64,000 nt of DNA from assembly GCA_965203725.1 (NCBI GenBank), contig CBDBDH010000003.1:186001-250000 (forward strand), read 5' to 3'. Below the pieces are notes generated by a model that was not told the origin of the DNA, made no database searches, and saw only the letters and a program-made list of their open reading frames with translations. Below are positions 44,466-53,857 of the stretch, one piece after another; the first letter of the stretch is position 1, and every line of letters starts with the position of its first letter. This stretch comes from WTFY01 sp965203725. Lineage in GTDB: Bacteria > Pseudomonadota > Gammaproteobacteria > UBA4575. The position numbers and the translations under genes are program-made.

Positions 44466-44794
44466 TTACTCGGCGTTGTACGCTGGCAGGTACACTTGTG
44501 CGAGGCAGCGGTTGGCTGCTTCCATGTCCGTGATGCCGGCCGCAGCCAGTTCCTTCACCAAGCGATCCTGGTGGGTCCTGAAGGCCCGCTCCGAGAGCCC
44601 CCTTGCCTGCGGTAGCGGTCCACCAGCCGCATCACCTCGTCCACCGGCGCACGCCGGTGCGACACCTAGCCCAGGCGCTGGTCGCACAGCCTGTCCAAGG
44701 CCGTCGCCTGGTTGAGACGACGTTCCGTCCAGCCCTCATACGCTTCTTCAAACCTCATTCGTCTCGTCTCCTGTAACCACTCCGTCCGTCTCAT
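44466..44794 (-). pseudogene. Decayed ISNCY-type transposase
   Basis: From the ATG at 44794 the frame gives MRFEEAYEGWTERRLNQA near its start, then stops at TAG after RLCDQRLG. The next residues, VSHRRAPVDEVMRLVDRYRR, fit the same family, and after a shift the frame ends with LSERAFRTHQDRLVKELAAA and VYLPAYNAE. These are the N-terminal HTH, linker and C-terminal end of ISNCY-family transposases, but the catalytic core is missing. Two deletions, one stop and a frameshift make it a pseudogene. Confidence 0.75.
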
Positions 44795-44911
44795 CGGGCA
44801 CCTCCTTCGAGACCCCATGAAAACCGGACAGATCATGTGCTCCCTACACCGAAGATGGTGTTGGGGTGTGTGTTTTTATATAATAAATCTGCGAACAACC
44901 GGAGGGAAATC

Positions 44912-47482
44912 GTGTCAGGACGAATCTTGACACCTACTTGGACGAGGCTACGGGCGCTGCTGCTCGGTGCCCTTTTGCTATTCACGGTCGCGCCCGCGCA
45001 GGCACAGACGGTAGATCCAGTCACCAATCTGAACACAGCCTCGGATGACACGAAGCTGACGGTATGGTGGATCAATCCCACTTACGCAGACTTCGCAAGG
45101 CACGACGTAATTTATTCCCACTACATTCGCTGGAAGGTGCAGGGCACGAGCACTTGGTTGAATATCAATGGGGCGAACGGAAAACCCCAAAGTTACAAAC
45201 TGTCAGGAGCCAGTGAAATCACAGGCTTGACGAATGGCACAACCTACGAAATCGGGGTCAGGGTTCGTAGATGGGCTATGATGGGACAGACAATTACTTA
45301 CAGCAACTGGGTATCCACGACCGGCACGCCACGGGAGATCATCCGCCCCATCCTCCCCACCGTCTCGCTTTCCGCTTCCCCGAACCCGGTGACGGAGGGA
45401 TCGAGCGTGACCGTGACCGCAACGCTGTCGCGGGCGCTGACGCACGACGTGGACATCCCGGTGAGGATCACCGACAGCACGCAACCCGCCAGCCACGGGA
45501 CGCTGACGAGCATCACGGTCAGCACCGGCGAGACCAGCGGAACGGGCACGATCACGACCAACCAGGACGCCGACGAGATGGACGAGACCTTCACGGTGGC
45601 ATTGCGCACGCACAGCCTGCCGGCGCCCCTCGCGGCGGGCACCGGGATTTCGGTGGAGATCACGATCCGAGACGACGAAGGGTTGCAGTTGAGCGTCGAG
45701 ACCTCCCGTCTTACCCCGGCGTGCGGCGAAACGGTCACCGACACCTCCGTGCGGCCGGAGTACGCGCTGGTGCTCACACCCGCCCCGGTTGCGGTGACCG
45801 AAACACAGTCCAGAGTGCTTGGCGACGCCAACGGGCAATGGCAGCAGGCGCTGCCGGTCGCGACGTCCGGCCGCACGAACCTTGGTCAAGGCAGTGGTAC
45901 GTTTGCCGTGCTGCGCGAGACGTTCCCCGGTTTCAGGGGGTTCGAGTTCAGGCTCAAGGACACCCCCGGTGTCACCGCGCAATGCATCTGGCAGTTCGAT
46001 GGTGATGGCGTCTCCCCTACGGTCCCTGAACCCCCTCCCGGCGGTGATGGCCCCCCGGTGGTGGCCCCGAACCGGGCACAGGTCCAGGAAGCGGTGAAGC
46101 GCGCGCTCGCGGCGGTGGCGAGGCGCGCGATGGCGAGCACGCTGGACAACATCGGGGCACGGTTCGGCGACATCGGCATGAGCGGCCTGTCGCTGGCGGG
46201 CCGGCGGATATCGCTGCAGAATCTGGCCGTGGAGGACCACGGATCCGGATTCTGTACGGCGGTGCGCTCGCCGACCTGTGCGGCGGTAGCATGGGGCCGT
46301 TCGATGACGACCGGAGAGCTGTTCGCCCAGAGCGGTTTCTCGGTGCATCTGGGCGGGTCAGAGAATAGCCTGTCCGACCCGTCTGCGACGCTGTGGTCGG
46401 TATGGGGCCGGGGTGATCTCGGTACCTTCGCGGGCCGGGGCGATGCGCGCCAGCGCTACGACGGCGAGTTGCGCACGGGCTGGCTCGGGATTGATGCACG
46501 GGCCGGGTCCTGGGTGGCGGGGCTTGCGGTGTCGCACGGCGAGGGCGATGCGGATTACAACTTCGCCGGGGATGGCCTGCCGGGCAAGGGCCGCCTGGAC
46601 ACGAAGCTGACGGCGATTTATCCCTACGGGCGCTGGGAATTGGGCGACGGCCTGGAGCTGTACGGTGTGACAGGCGTGGGCACGGGCGATGCGCGCCACA
46701 AGCCGCAGGACGGGGAGACGGAGTCCGGCGACCTGTCGATGCACATGGCATCGGTGGGGATCCGGCGTGCATTTCCCGAGCTCGCCGGGATGGCGCTCGC
46801 GATGGGTGCGGATGCGAGCGTCACGCGGATCGAGACCGATGACGGCCCGGATGACATTCACAGGCTCTCCGCCGACAGCTGGCGCCTGCGCGCGGGGATG
46901 GAAGCTTCGCGGCACTTCGAACTTGAACGCGATGCCGCGTTCGAGCCGTTCCTGGAAGCGGCGTTTCGACAGGACGGCGGCGACGGCCTTGATGGCAGCG
47001 GTGTCGAGCTTGCCGGCGGGCTGCGCTACGTTGCGCCGAGAATGTTTATTGAAGCGCGCGGGCGCTGGCTCGCGACGCACAGCGATGAGGGTGCGCAAGA
47101 GCAGAGCGTGAGCCTGACCGCGCGCGCAGGGCCCGGTGTGGACGGGCGTGGCCTGTTCATTGCGCTGAACCCTCGTTGGGGCGCAGCAACGGGCGGTGCG
47201 AAAACGCTCTGGAACGAGGAGATGGCGAACCCGCAGGGGCCTGTGAACAAGAGCACTATGGATGCGCAACTCGGGTATGGATTCGTTGTGCCCGCGCAGG
47301 GGGTGCTTACACCGTTCGTCGAGGCGGGCCTTGCCGGGGACGACCACCGGCGCCTGCGGCTCGGGACACGGTTTGAGGCGTCGCGCGAAGCGTTGCGCCT
47401 GGAGCTTGTGGGCGAGCGCAGCGAGAACGAGACGGCAAGGCCGGAGCATGCGCTCCGACTCGACCTGCGACTGTGGTACTGA
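44912..47482 (+). CDS. Autotransporter with fibronectin-III and Calx-beta domains
   Basis: Surface protein of 856 residues. A signal peptide (ending APAQAQ) is followed by a fibronectin type III domain (about 30-130, KLTVWWINPTYADF, TNGTTYEIGVRVRR), a Calx-beta-like domain (about 140-260, VSLSASPNPVTEGSSVTV), a linker with PPPGGDGPPV, and a C-terminal autotransporter barrel of about 420 residues that ends LRLDLRLWY with an aromatic last residue. GTG at 44912 is the start, with GGAGG seven bases before it. The next gene encodes a surface lipoprotein 10 bases downstream. Codon use is strongly GC-rich, unlike its AT-rich flanks, which suggests transfer. Confidence 0.83.
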   Translation: MSGRILTPTWTRLRALLLGALLLFTVAPAQAQTVDPVTNLNTASDDTKLTVWWINPTYADFARHDVIYSHYIRWKVQGTSTWLNINGANGKPQSYKLSGASEITGLTNGTTYEIGVRVRRWAMMGQTITYSNWVSTTGTPREIIRPILPTVSLSASPNPVTEGSSVTVTATLSRALTHDVDIPVRITDSTQPASHGTLTSITVSTGETSGTGTITTNQDADEMDETFTVALRTHSLPAPLAAGTGISVEITIRDDEGLQLSVETSRLTPACGETVTDTSVRPEYALVLTPAPVAVTETQSRVLGDANGQWQQALPVATSGRTNLGQGSGTFAVLRETFPGFRGFEFRLKDTPGVTAQCIWQFDGDGVSPTVPEPPPGGDGPPVVAPNRAQVQEAVKRALAAVARRAMASTLDNIGARFGDIGMSGLSLAGRRISLQNLAVEDHGSGFCTAVRSPTCAAVAWGRSMTTGELFAQSGFSVHLGGSENSLSDPSATLWSVWGRGDLGTFAGRGDARQRYDGELRTGWLGIDARAGSWVAGLAVSHGEGDADYNFAGDGLPGKGRLDTKLTAIYPYGRWELGDGLELYGVTGVGTGDARHKPQDGETESGDLSMHMASVGIRRAFPELAGMALAMGADASVTRIETDDGPDDIHRLSADSWRLRAGMEASRHFELERDAAFEPFLEAAFRQDGGDGLDGSGVELAGGLRYVAPRMFIEARGRWLATHSDEGAQEQSVSLTARAGPGVDGRGLFIALNPRWGAATGGAKTLWNEEMANPQGPVNKSTMDAQLGYGFVVPAQGVLTPFVEAGLAGDDHRRLRLGTRFEASREALRLELVGERSENETARPEHALRLDLRLWY

Positions 47483-47492
47483 GGAGGCGGAC

Positions 47493-48374
47493 ATGAAGAT
47501 ACGGACCCAAGGCCGGCCCGGAAGGAAACCGGTTGCAATGAAGGTCCGGACCCTGCAAGCCGCAGCGCTTGCGGGTGCACTGGGGCTGGCCGCCTGCGGC
47601 GGGGGTGGGGGCGGTAGCCCCGCGATGCCGCCTGACACCGGCACTCCTGTCGCCGAACCTGCTGCGGCGCTGGTGTCCGGCCTTCGCTTCGACTACACGC
47701 TCAGGCGCGAAGGTGAGCCACCCATCGAAGAAGCCGGGTCCGTGGCGCTGTCCTGCCCGGGCGGTGACTGCACGACGGATGACCTGCGGGAATTGTCGGG
47801 TGATGACGGCACCGGGATGCGGGACGGCTTCGGGACGGTGACGGGCACAACCAGCGGGCCGGCGCTCACGGAGGTCTTCTCCGGAATTTCCGCAACCGCC
47901 TCCGGTGCGTCGTTCACCCGCTATGGTTTCTGGGCCGAGCACGGTTTTGCGGCGGTGACGATCGGGACGGGTTCCCTTTCGGTCGAGGCCAGTGGGCAGC
48001 AATGGAGCGGTGACTTCACAACGGCGCATGCCTGGGCGGACGGCGAGGTGTCGGGGGCGAATCCCACAGGCACGGGAAGCGCGACCTGGCGGGGCCTCGC
48101 CGAGGCGGTTCGCATTGCCGACTTCACGCATCTCCCCGGGTCTGCGGAGCTGCGGATTGCGGACCTGTCGCGGCCCCGGGTCGATGTCGATCTCGACCTT
48201 GACGGCGCAGCGCTGCGATGGACCGGCATGCAACCGGCCGGCGGCAGCTTCGCCAAGGGCACAGCCAGCAGCGACCGCATCGACGGGCGCTTTTACGGTC
48301 CGGGCCACGAGGAGGCGTGGGGCGTGTTCGATACCGGGGCGTATGTCGGCGCCTTCGGCGCGAAACGGGAGTGA
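47493..48374 (+). CDS. Surface lipoprotein, TbpB-like barrel
   Basis: Predicted lipoprotein of 293 residues with the lipobox LAAC followed by a glycine stretch (GGGGGG). The C-terminal domain of about 120 residues (GTGSATWRGLAEAV, DGRFYGPGHEEAWGVFD, YVGAFGAKRE) is like the small eight-strand barrel of transferrin-binding-protein-like lipoproteins. GAGGAGG precedes the ATG. It follows the autotransporter by 10 bases and is probably co-expressed with it. The ligand is unknown. Confidence 0.75.
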   Translation: MKIRTQGRPGRKPVAMKVRTLQAAALAGALGLAACGGGGGGSPAMPPDTGTPVAEPAAALVSGLRFDYTLRREGEPPIEEAGSVALSCPGGDCTTDDLRELSGDDGTGMRDGFGTVTGTTSGPALTEVFSGISATASGASFTRYGFWAEHGFAAVTIGTGSLSVEASGQQWSGDFTTAHAWADGEVSGANPTGTGSATWRGLAEAVRIADFTHLPGSAELRIADLSRPRVDVDLDLDGAALRWTGMQPAGGSFAKGTASSDRIDGRFYGPGHEEAWGVFDTGAYVGAFGAKRE

Positions 48375-48549
48375 CACGGCTGCATGCAGAGCCCGAATAC
48401 TGACTGCACCGTGCTGTACGTTTTGGAAAGCTGGATGCCCCGCGAATTACGGCGTCGAAATTTTTAGCTCAGGGATAAGAAGATTTTCCGGATCATGCAA
48501 CAGGGGCATCAACCGCAAGACTGCGATCCATCTTCAACGCCCTGACAGG

Positions 48550-48724
48550 ACTTTTTAAATTGAACCGAAAAGTACTGTCATTTTTCCCGGATACCAATGA
48601 ACGTTGCTGGACACTGGAGAACAACGAGAATCGCATAGCACACTGTTAAAATTATGGCTTATAGACGTTTCTGGATTTCCCCGGACATTTTCGGATGGTT
48701 CAAATGGTGCCTGGGGCCGGAGTC
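48550..48724. repeat. Right direct repeat overlapping tRNA-Leu
   Basis: Partner of the repeat at 44143-44327. The last 20 bases are the 3' end of the tRNA-Leu gene itself (48705-48724). The flanking part, from ACTTTTTAAATTGAACCG onward, is similar to the left copy but diverged. The 48375-48549 stretch to its left contains no supported gene. Confidence 0.7.
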
Positions 48725-48792
48725 GAACCGGCACACCCTGTACGGGCGAGGGATTTTAAGTCCCTTGCGTCTACCAATTCCGCCACCCAGGC
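48705..48792 (-). tRNA. tRNA-Leu (TAA)
   Basis: A class II tRNA with long variable arm. The acceptor GCCTGGG pairs with CCCAGGC, the anticodon loop reads CTTAAAA with anticodon TAA, and the T arm is GCCGGTTCGACTCCGGC. CCA is encoded at 48705-48707. Its 3' end is the apparent insertion point of the neighbouring accessory segment. Confidence 0.95.
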
Positions 48793-48802
48793 GAGCAAAT
48801 TG

Positions 48803-48873
48803 AGGCTAGGACCGGAATCGAACCGGTATAGACGGCTTTGCAGGCCGCTGCATCACCACTCTGCCACCTAGCC
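48803..48873 (-). tRNA. tRNA-Cys (GCA)
   Basis: The acceptor GGCTAGG pairs with CCTAGCC, discriminator U, anticodon GCA in the loop CCTGCAAAG, and T arm ACCGGTTCGATTCCGGT. The sequence continues CAA after the discriminator, so CCA is not encoded. It lies 10 bases from tRNA-Leu and is probably co-transcribed with it. Confidence 0.95.
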
Positions 48874-48920
48874 GTGTTACTACTTGCGAAACGCCTTTTG
48901 GCTTGCAGGCGTGAACTCCG

Positions 48921-49946
48921 TTACCCGCCAATATACGACATTTCTATTTTGGGAAGTAAGGGGGATTCCGATGTGCGGGTTTCCGAATAGCGGTCGTCCC
49001 GCTTTGACCAGACCCTCCTGACTGCATCCGCAATATACTGGTCATCGGCGCCTTCGCGCAACAGGTGCCGCAAGTCGTGCCCCCGGGTCGCGAAAAGGCA
49101 AGTATACAGCTTGCCCTCGGCAGACAAACGTGCGCGCGTGCAGTCCCGGCAAAACGGCTGCGTCACGGAAGCGATGATACCGATCTCCCCGCCGCCATCC
49201 CTGTAGCGCCAGCGTTTAGCCACTTCTCCCCGGTAGTTGGGTTCAGCCGGCTCCAGGTCGAATTCCTCACGCAGGTCGCTGACAATCTCTGCCGCGGTAT
49301 ACACGTCGTCGAGGTTCCACTGGTTCGTATGCCCGACATCCATGTATTCGATAAAGCGGACAACCCTGCCGGTGCCGTGGAAATGCCGGGCCATGGGTAC
49401 AACGGAGCCTTCATTGGCACCCTTCTTCACCACCATGTTGATCTTGACCGGTGCCAGCCCTGCCGTTTCCGCCTCTTCGATGGCCCGAAGCACGCGGTCC
49501 GGACCGAAATCCGCATTGCTGATCGCCCTGAAGGTTTCGGGGTCCAGGGTGTCCAGGCTGATCGTGATGCGGTTCAGACCAGCCTCCTTGAGCTGGCGGG
49601 CGCGTGCCTCGGTAAGCAGTACCCCGTTGGTCGTCAGGCTGATATCGCGGATGGAATCGAGGGTCGCTAGACGTTCGATCAGTACCGCCAGGTTCTTGCG
49701 CAACAGCGGCTCTCCCCCGGTCAGCCGGATTTTCCGGACTCCCATTGAGGCGAAGATCCTGGCCACCCGGGTGATTTCCTCGAAACTCAGCAGTTGCGCC
49801 CTGCGCAAGAACTCATACTGGCTGTTGAACACTTCCTTGGGCATGCAGTAGCTGCAACGGAAATTGCACCGGTCGGTTACCGAGATCCTGAGATCCCGGA
49901 CCGGTCGTGATAGGGTATCGAGCGTCTGTACGGTATTGTTTGCCAT
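48921..49946 (-). CDS. moaA: GTP 3',8-cyclase MoaA
   Basis: Radical SAM enzyme that starts molybdenum cofactor synthesis, 341 residues. The N-terminal [4Fe-4S] motif is CNFRCSYC and the second cluster is bound by CRDC and the later YTC. The GTP-site elements RLTGGEPLLR and LTTNG are present. The C-terminus ends in the conserved Gly-Gly. No other moa gene is in the window; the molybdenum cofactor could serve sulfite or nitrate enzymes elsewhere in the genome. Confidence 0.95.
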   Translation of the reverse strand: MANNTVQTLDTLSRPVRDLRISVTDRCNFRCSYCMPKEVFNSQYEFLRRAQLLSFEEITRVARIFASMGVRKIRLTGGEPLLRKNLAVLIERLATLDSIRDISLTTNGVLLTEARARQLKEAGLNRITISLDTLDPETFRAISNADFGPDRVLRAIEEAETAGLAPVKINMVVKKGANEGSVVPMARHFHGTGRVVRFIEYMDVGHTNQWNLDDVYTAAEIVSDLREEFDLEPAEPNYRGEVAKRWRYRDGGGEIGIIASVTQPFCRDCTRARLSAEGKLYTCLFATRGHDLRHLLREGADDQYIADAVRRVWSKRDDRYSETRTSESPLLPKIEMSYIGG

Positions 49947-50023
49947 GGAGAGAGTCCGGCCGCCACCGGTACTTGATTTCCGGCAGGCCAGTAAAATAAT
50001 AGCAAACCGCAGACCACGGAGAT

Positions 50024-51553
50024 ATGACCACCGCCCGCCGCAAGCTCATCTACCTCATTGCCGGACCGGTGGGCGCACTGCTCGTCTACCTGCTGCTCCC
50101 GGACCAGTTCGTCTCCGGGACAGGTGATCTGGCGCATCTGGATCACCCGGCCAAGGCCACCCTGGCCATGCTGGTGTGGATGGCGATCTGGTGGCTGACC
50201 GAAGCGGCAGATATCCGTGTGACGGCACTGCTGCCCATCGCGCTTTTCCCGGTGTTCGGGGTTGCCTCGATCCGCGATGCGACCGCCCCCTACGCCTCGC
50301 ACATCATCTTCTTGCTGCTCGGCGGGTTTCTGATTGCAACCGCCATCCAGCGGTGGGGACTGGACAAGCGGATTGCACTGGGCATCCTGAGCCGGGTCGG
50401 GAACTCCCCGGCGCGCATCGTCGGCGGATTCATGCTGGCCACCGCATTTTTGAGCGCGTTCATCTCCAACACGGCCACGACTGCCATGATGCTGCCGATC
50501 GGGCTGAGCGTCATCGGCCTGGTGCTGTTCAACGGTGATTCCGGCGAAGATACCCACCGGGAACATGCATTTGCGACCTGCATCATGCTGAGCATCGCCT
50601 ACGCCGCTTCCATCGGCGGGATCTCGACGGTCATCGGCACCATCCCCAATTCGTTTGCGGTCTCTTTCATCCGTGATGCCATCGATGCGCCCTACCAGCA
50701 GGACATCAGCTTCTTCGAATGGTCGAAGATCGGCGTGCCCGTCGTGCTGGTGCTGCTGCCCCTGAGTTGGTGGCTGCTGACCAAGGTCGTCTACAAGGTC
50801 GATGCCATCCGGCTTTCCGGTTCAGCGGCGGCCCTGCGCGAGAAAAAACGGGCACTCGGGACCATGGACTATGAGGAAAGGGCTGTGCTCGGCGTGTTCG
50901 CGTTCACCGTCGTGCTGTGGCTCGGGCGCACCTCCTTGCAGCAACTTGAGCTCTCCTGGTCCGGCCAGGTGTTCGTGCCGCTTGCCGGGCTCACGGATTC
51001 CGGCATCGCGATTTTCGCCGCGGTGCTGCTGTTCATCCTCCCAGCCAGGAACCACCCCGGGCAATTCATCCTGCAGTGGGTGGACCTCAAGAACCTGCCC
51101 TGGGGGATCCTGATTCTGCTGGGCGGAGGACTGAGCCTGGCCGCGGCCGTGAAGGCCAACGGGGTCACGGAATTCATCGGTGCACAGGCCCTGGGGCTGT
51201 CGTTCCTGCCCGTGTTCCTGATCCTGCTGGTGGTCATCAGCGCCGTGGTGTTCCTGACCGAGCTGACCTCGAATACCGCGACCACGGCGACGCTGGTGCC
51301 GATCCTGGCTGCGATCGCCCCGGCGCTCGGCATCCACCCCTACACCCTGATCATCCCGGCCTCGATCGCGGCAAGCTGCGCGTTCATGCTGCCCATTGCC
51401 ACCCCGCCCAATGCTATCGTCTTCGGGTCGGGCCACATCAGCTCGCAGCAGATGCGAAGAACCGGCATCTGGCTGAACCTCATTTGCCTCGCGGTGATCA
51501 CGCTGGCGGCCGCAGCACTCAGCGACTTCATGATCCGGCTGGTGACCGGATAG
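50024..51553 (+). CDS. Sodium-coupled dicarboxylate transporter (DASS/SLC13 family)
   Basis: Inner-membrane carrier of 509 residues with about 11 helices. The two inverted repeats each carry the sodium-binding SNT motif: ISNTATTAMMLPIG near 148 and TSNTATTATLVPIL near 415. The usual substrates are succinate, malate or related anions; sulfate is carried by some family members. It is divergent from moaA with 77 bases between them and convergent with an isocitrate-lyase-family gene. Confidence 0.88.
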   Translation: MTTARRKLIYLIAGPVGALLVYLLLPDQFVSGTGDLAHLDHPAKATLAMLVWMAIWWLTEAADIRVTALLPIALFPVFGVASIRDATAPYASHIIFLLLGGFLIATAIQRWGLDKRIALGILSRVGNSPARIVGGFMLATAFLSAFISNTATTAMMLPIGLSVIGLVLFNGDSGEDTHREHAFATCIMLSIAYAASIGGISTVIGTIPNSFAVSFIRDAIDAPYQQDISFFEWSKIGVPVVLVLLPLSWWLLTKVVYKVDAIRLSGSAAALREKKRALGTMDYEERAVLGVFAFTVVLWLGRTSLQQLELSWSGQVFVPLAGLTDSGIAIFAAVLLFILPARNHPGQFILQWVDLKNLPWGILILLGGGLSLAAAVKANGVTEFIGAQALGLSFLPVFLILLVVISAVVFLTELTSNTATTATLVPILAAIAPALGIHPYTLIIPASIAASCAFMLPIATPPNAIVFGSGHISSQQMRRTGIWLNLICLAVITLAAAALSDFMIRLVTG

Positions 51554-51561
51554 GCGCCCGG

Positions 51562-52422
51562 CTACTCGCCGTACTTCTCGGAGAACCGGTACTTTTCCTC
51601 GACCCCGATCAGGTCGTTGAACTCGGAGAAGCTGAGCAGCTCGTTTTCCATGCCCAGGGTGGTGCCGGTTTCGTGCAGGTGCGCATACAGGCTGCGAAGC
51701 ACGTGCCCGGCCGCGAACAGGCCGGTCAGCGGATAGAGGATGAGCTGGAATCCCAGCGATTCCAGCTGCGCTTTCGCCAGTACCGGGGTCTTGCCGCCCT
51801 CGATCATGTTGGCGACGATCGGCCGGGGGGCCCGCTCCCCGATCCGCTCCAGTTGCTCCATGGAGCCCGGCGCTTCCACGAAACTGGCATCGGCTCCTGC
51901 CTCGCGGGCTTCTGTGACGCGCGCGATGGCCTCGTCCAGGCCGTGCACGGCTTCGGCATCGGTGCGTGCCACGATGAAAAAGTCGTGGTTGGCGCGGGCA
52001 TCCACCGCCGCTCGGATCTTCTGCAGGTAGTCCTCGCGCGCAATGACTTTCTTGTTGCGCATGTGGCCGCAGCGCTTCGGCCACACCTGGTCCTCCAGGA
52101 AGCAGCCGGCGGCCCCGGCATTCATCAGGAGCTCGACCGTGCGGTGCACGTTCAGCGGGTTGCCGTAGCCGGTGTCGGCATCGACGATCACGGGGATGGG
52201 CACGCTAGAGCAAATGGCGCGTGCGCGCTCGACCACTTCGGTCTGGGTCAGCAGGCCGAAATCCGGCTCGCCGATGGTGGCCGCGGCCAGCGAATAGCCG
52301 GACACGAACGCCATCGGGAAGCCCACCTGCTCTGCGATTTTTGCAGACAGGGTGTCGTAGATGCCCGGAAAAGCCAGGGCGCCGACCTGGTCCAAAATCT
52401 GTTGCACACGGTTTGCTGTCAT
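51562..52422 (-). CDS. Isocitrate lyase/PEP mutase-family enzyme
   Basis: A TIM-barrel C-C lyase of 286 residues. The active-site sequence is KRCGHM, as in the family's KKCGH loop, with DADTGYGNPLNV, FLEDQVWPK and ARTDAEAVHG around the metal site. Members include methylisocitrate lyase, oxaloacetate decarboxylase and dimethylmalate lyase; the specific one is not clear. No propionate genes are nearby, which argues against PrpB. The convergent dicarboxylate transporter may supply a related substrate. Confidence 0.82.
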   Translation of the reverse strand: MTANRVQQILDQVGALAFPGIYDTLSAKIAEQVGFPMAFVSGYSLAAATIGEPDFGLLTQTEVVERARAICSSVPIPVIVDADTGYGNPLNVHRTVELLMNAGAAGCFLEDQVWPKRCGHMRNKKVIAREDYLQKIRAAVDARANHDFFIVARTDAEAVHGLDEAIARVTEAREAGADASFVEAPGSMEQLERIGERAPRPIVANMIEGGKTPVLAKAQLESLGFQLILYPLTGLFAAGHVLRSLYAHLHETGTTLGMENELLSFSEFNDLIGVEEKYRFSEKYGE

Positions 52423-52620
52423 GAATAGGCTCCTTGCAGTACTGGCATTCAGTGCCGGACACCGCCAGGGACCCTTGCTTCACCAGGTCCTGCATATGTG
52501 CCGGGAAGATGCATGGTTTTGCACAATTATACTTGCCGGATACAGGGTCTAATAGGTCAGGCCTGCAAATGGCAATGCCTGCAGCCCCAGGGGCACTGCG
52601 AGTGCCATTCATATTGAAGA

Positions 52621-53550
52621 TCAGCGCTCCGGGGGGGTGGTCACCTGTTGTCTATAGCCCGGTAACGGCCTGCCGCGCCCGGCAATGGCCATGCCCGCGA
52701 GTATGACGGTCAGTGCAAGAAACACGTGGAGGCTGAAGGACTCGTTCATCAGCGCAATGCCCATCAGCAGCGCCCAGACCGGAATCAGGTAGTTGATCTG
52801 TGAGAGGAACGAAGGCCCCGCCCGGGCAATCACCGCAAAATAGATCAGGGTGGCCAAGGCCGTGGGGAACAGTCCGAGCAGCACCACCGCAAGGAACTCC
52901 GTGCTCACCAGCTGGATGGATGCTCCGCCCCCGGCTGCCCACCAGGCGGGCAGCATGATCAGGGCCGACACCGCGATCACGGCTGCGGATATGGCCAGCA
53001 GGCTTTCCCTGGGCAGTTGCTTGGCCAGGATGGTATTGAGCGCATAACACAGGGCACCGCCCAGGACGCTCAGCATGGGCAAGAACGTGTGGGTTTCGTG
53101 GTCAAGCTCTGTGACCGCCGCCGGGCCGAGCAGGACCAGGATTCCGGCGAACCCGGTCAAAAAACCCAGCACCTGCAGTGCATTCAGTCGTTCCCCGGGC
53201 ACGAAGAAATGGGCCATCACGATCGTGGCCAAGGGCATGACGGCCATGAGGATCCCCGCGATCCCGCTGTCGACGGTTTGCTGGCCCCAGCTGATCAGGT
53301 AAAACGGCAGGCAGTTGCCGAAGATGGCCAGCGCGATGATCAGGGGCCAGAGGGTACGCAGGAAGCCGAACGACTCCTTTCGAATGAGAGCCAGCGACAA
53401 CAGCAGCACGGCGGCAATGGCAATTCGCCCGGCCGTCACCGTGACGGGTAACAGCTCGGCCACCGCCAGCTTGGTCAGCATGAACGCGCTGCCGTACATT
53501 GCAGTCAGGGCCGCGAGGCCCAGCCAATCCAGCGGTGTGGCGTGCTGCAT
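52621..53550 (-). CDS. EamA/DMT-family exporter
   Basis: Drug/metabolite transporter superfamily protein, 309 residues and about ten helices in two EamA repeats. Typical elements are TAMYGSAFMLTKLAVAELLP at the first repeat, ISWGQQTVDSGIAGILMAVMP, and a second repeat from LSVLGGALCYALNTILA. The substrate cannot be predicted. Two overlapping GC-rich palindromes lie just before its start and may hide the ribosome binding site. Confidence 0.85.
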   Translation of the reverse strand: MQHATPLDWLGLAALTAMYGSAFMLTKLAVAELLPVTVTAGRIAIAAVLLLSLALIRKESFGFLRTLWPLIIALAIFGNCLPFYLISWGQQTVDSGIAGILMAVMPLATIVMAHFFVPGERLNALQVLGFLTGFAGILVLLGPAAVTELDHETHTFLPMLSVLGGALCYALNTILAKQLPRESLLAISAAVIAVSALIMLPAWWAAGGGASIQLVSTEFLAVVLLGLFPTALATLIYFAVIARAGPSFLSQINYLIPVWALLMGIALMNESFSLHVFLALTVILAGMAIAGRGRPLPGYRQQVTTPPER

Positions 53551-53559
53551 GATGGATTA

Positions 53560-53580
53560 CCTGCCCGGGCAGGCGCCTGC
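53560..53580 (-). promoter_or_regulatory. Overlapping palindromes before the EamA gene
   Basis: CCTGCCCGGGCAGG (53560-53573) and GCAGGCGCCTGC (53569-53580) are perfect palindromes that overlap by five bases. They lie 10 bases upstream of the EamA start, and the GCAGG element is also the nearest candidate ribosome binding site on the minus strand. Alternative hairpins could control translation. The remaining 280 bases to the DnaJ gene show nothing else. Confidence 0.4.
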
Positions 53581-53857
53581 CGGTGCTTCTTTGCAGGCAG
53601 TCCCTGTGCGAAGGGTTTCCTGTCGCCGTACCGGGTGTGCGCCACCCCGCGTTCTTCCATGTTCCCTGATGGCTCCCATGCCGCCAGTATAGGGACAGAG
53701 GCGAAGGGCTGCCATCCGCACAGGGTGGCATGCCCCGGAGTCCGGGACCCGGAACAGCCGAGCGGCAAGGATTCGGGTACACTGATGCAACTTTTATTCT
53801 CTACAATTCCAGGAGTCGCAGGCGCACACGCGCAAGCCGTGGCAAAGGGATCATCGC

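Noticed and set aside
46358..47644. A 428-codon minus-strand open frame
   Set aside because: Antisense to the autotransporter barrel; its composition is Arg/Pro-rich and shows no motif.
50822..52084. A 420-codon minus-strand open frame
   Set aside because: It runs across the DASS transporter and the isocitrate-lyase-family gene in a wrong frame; both of those have clear motifs.
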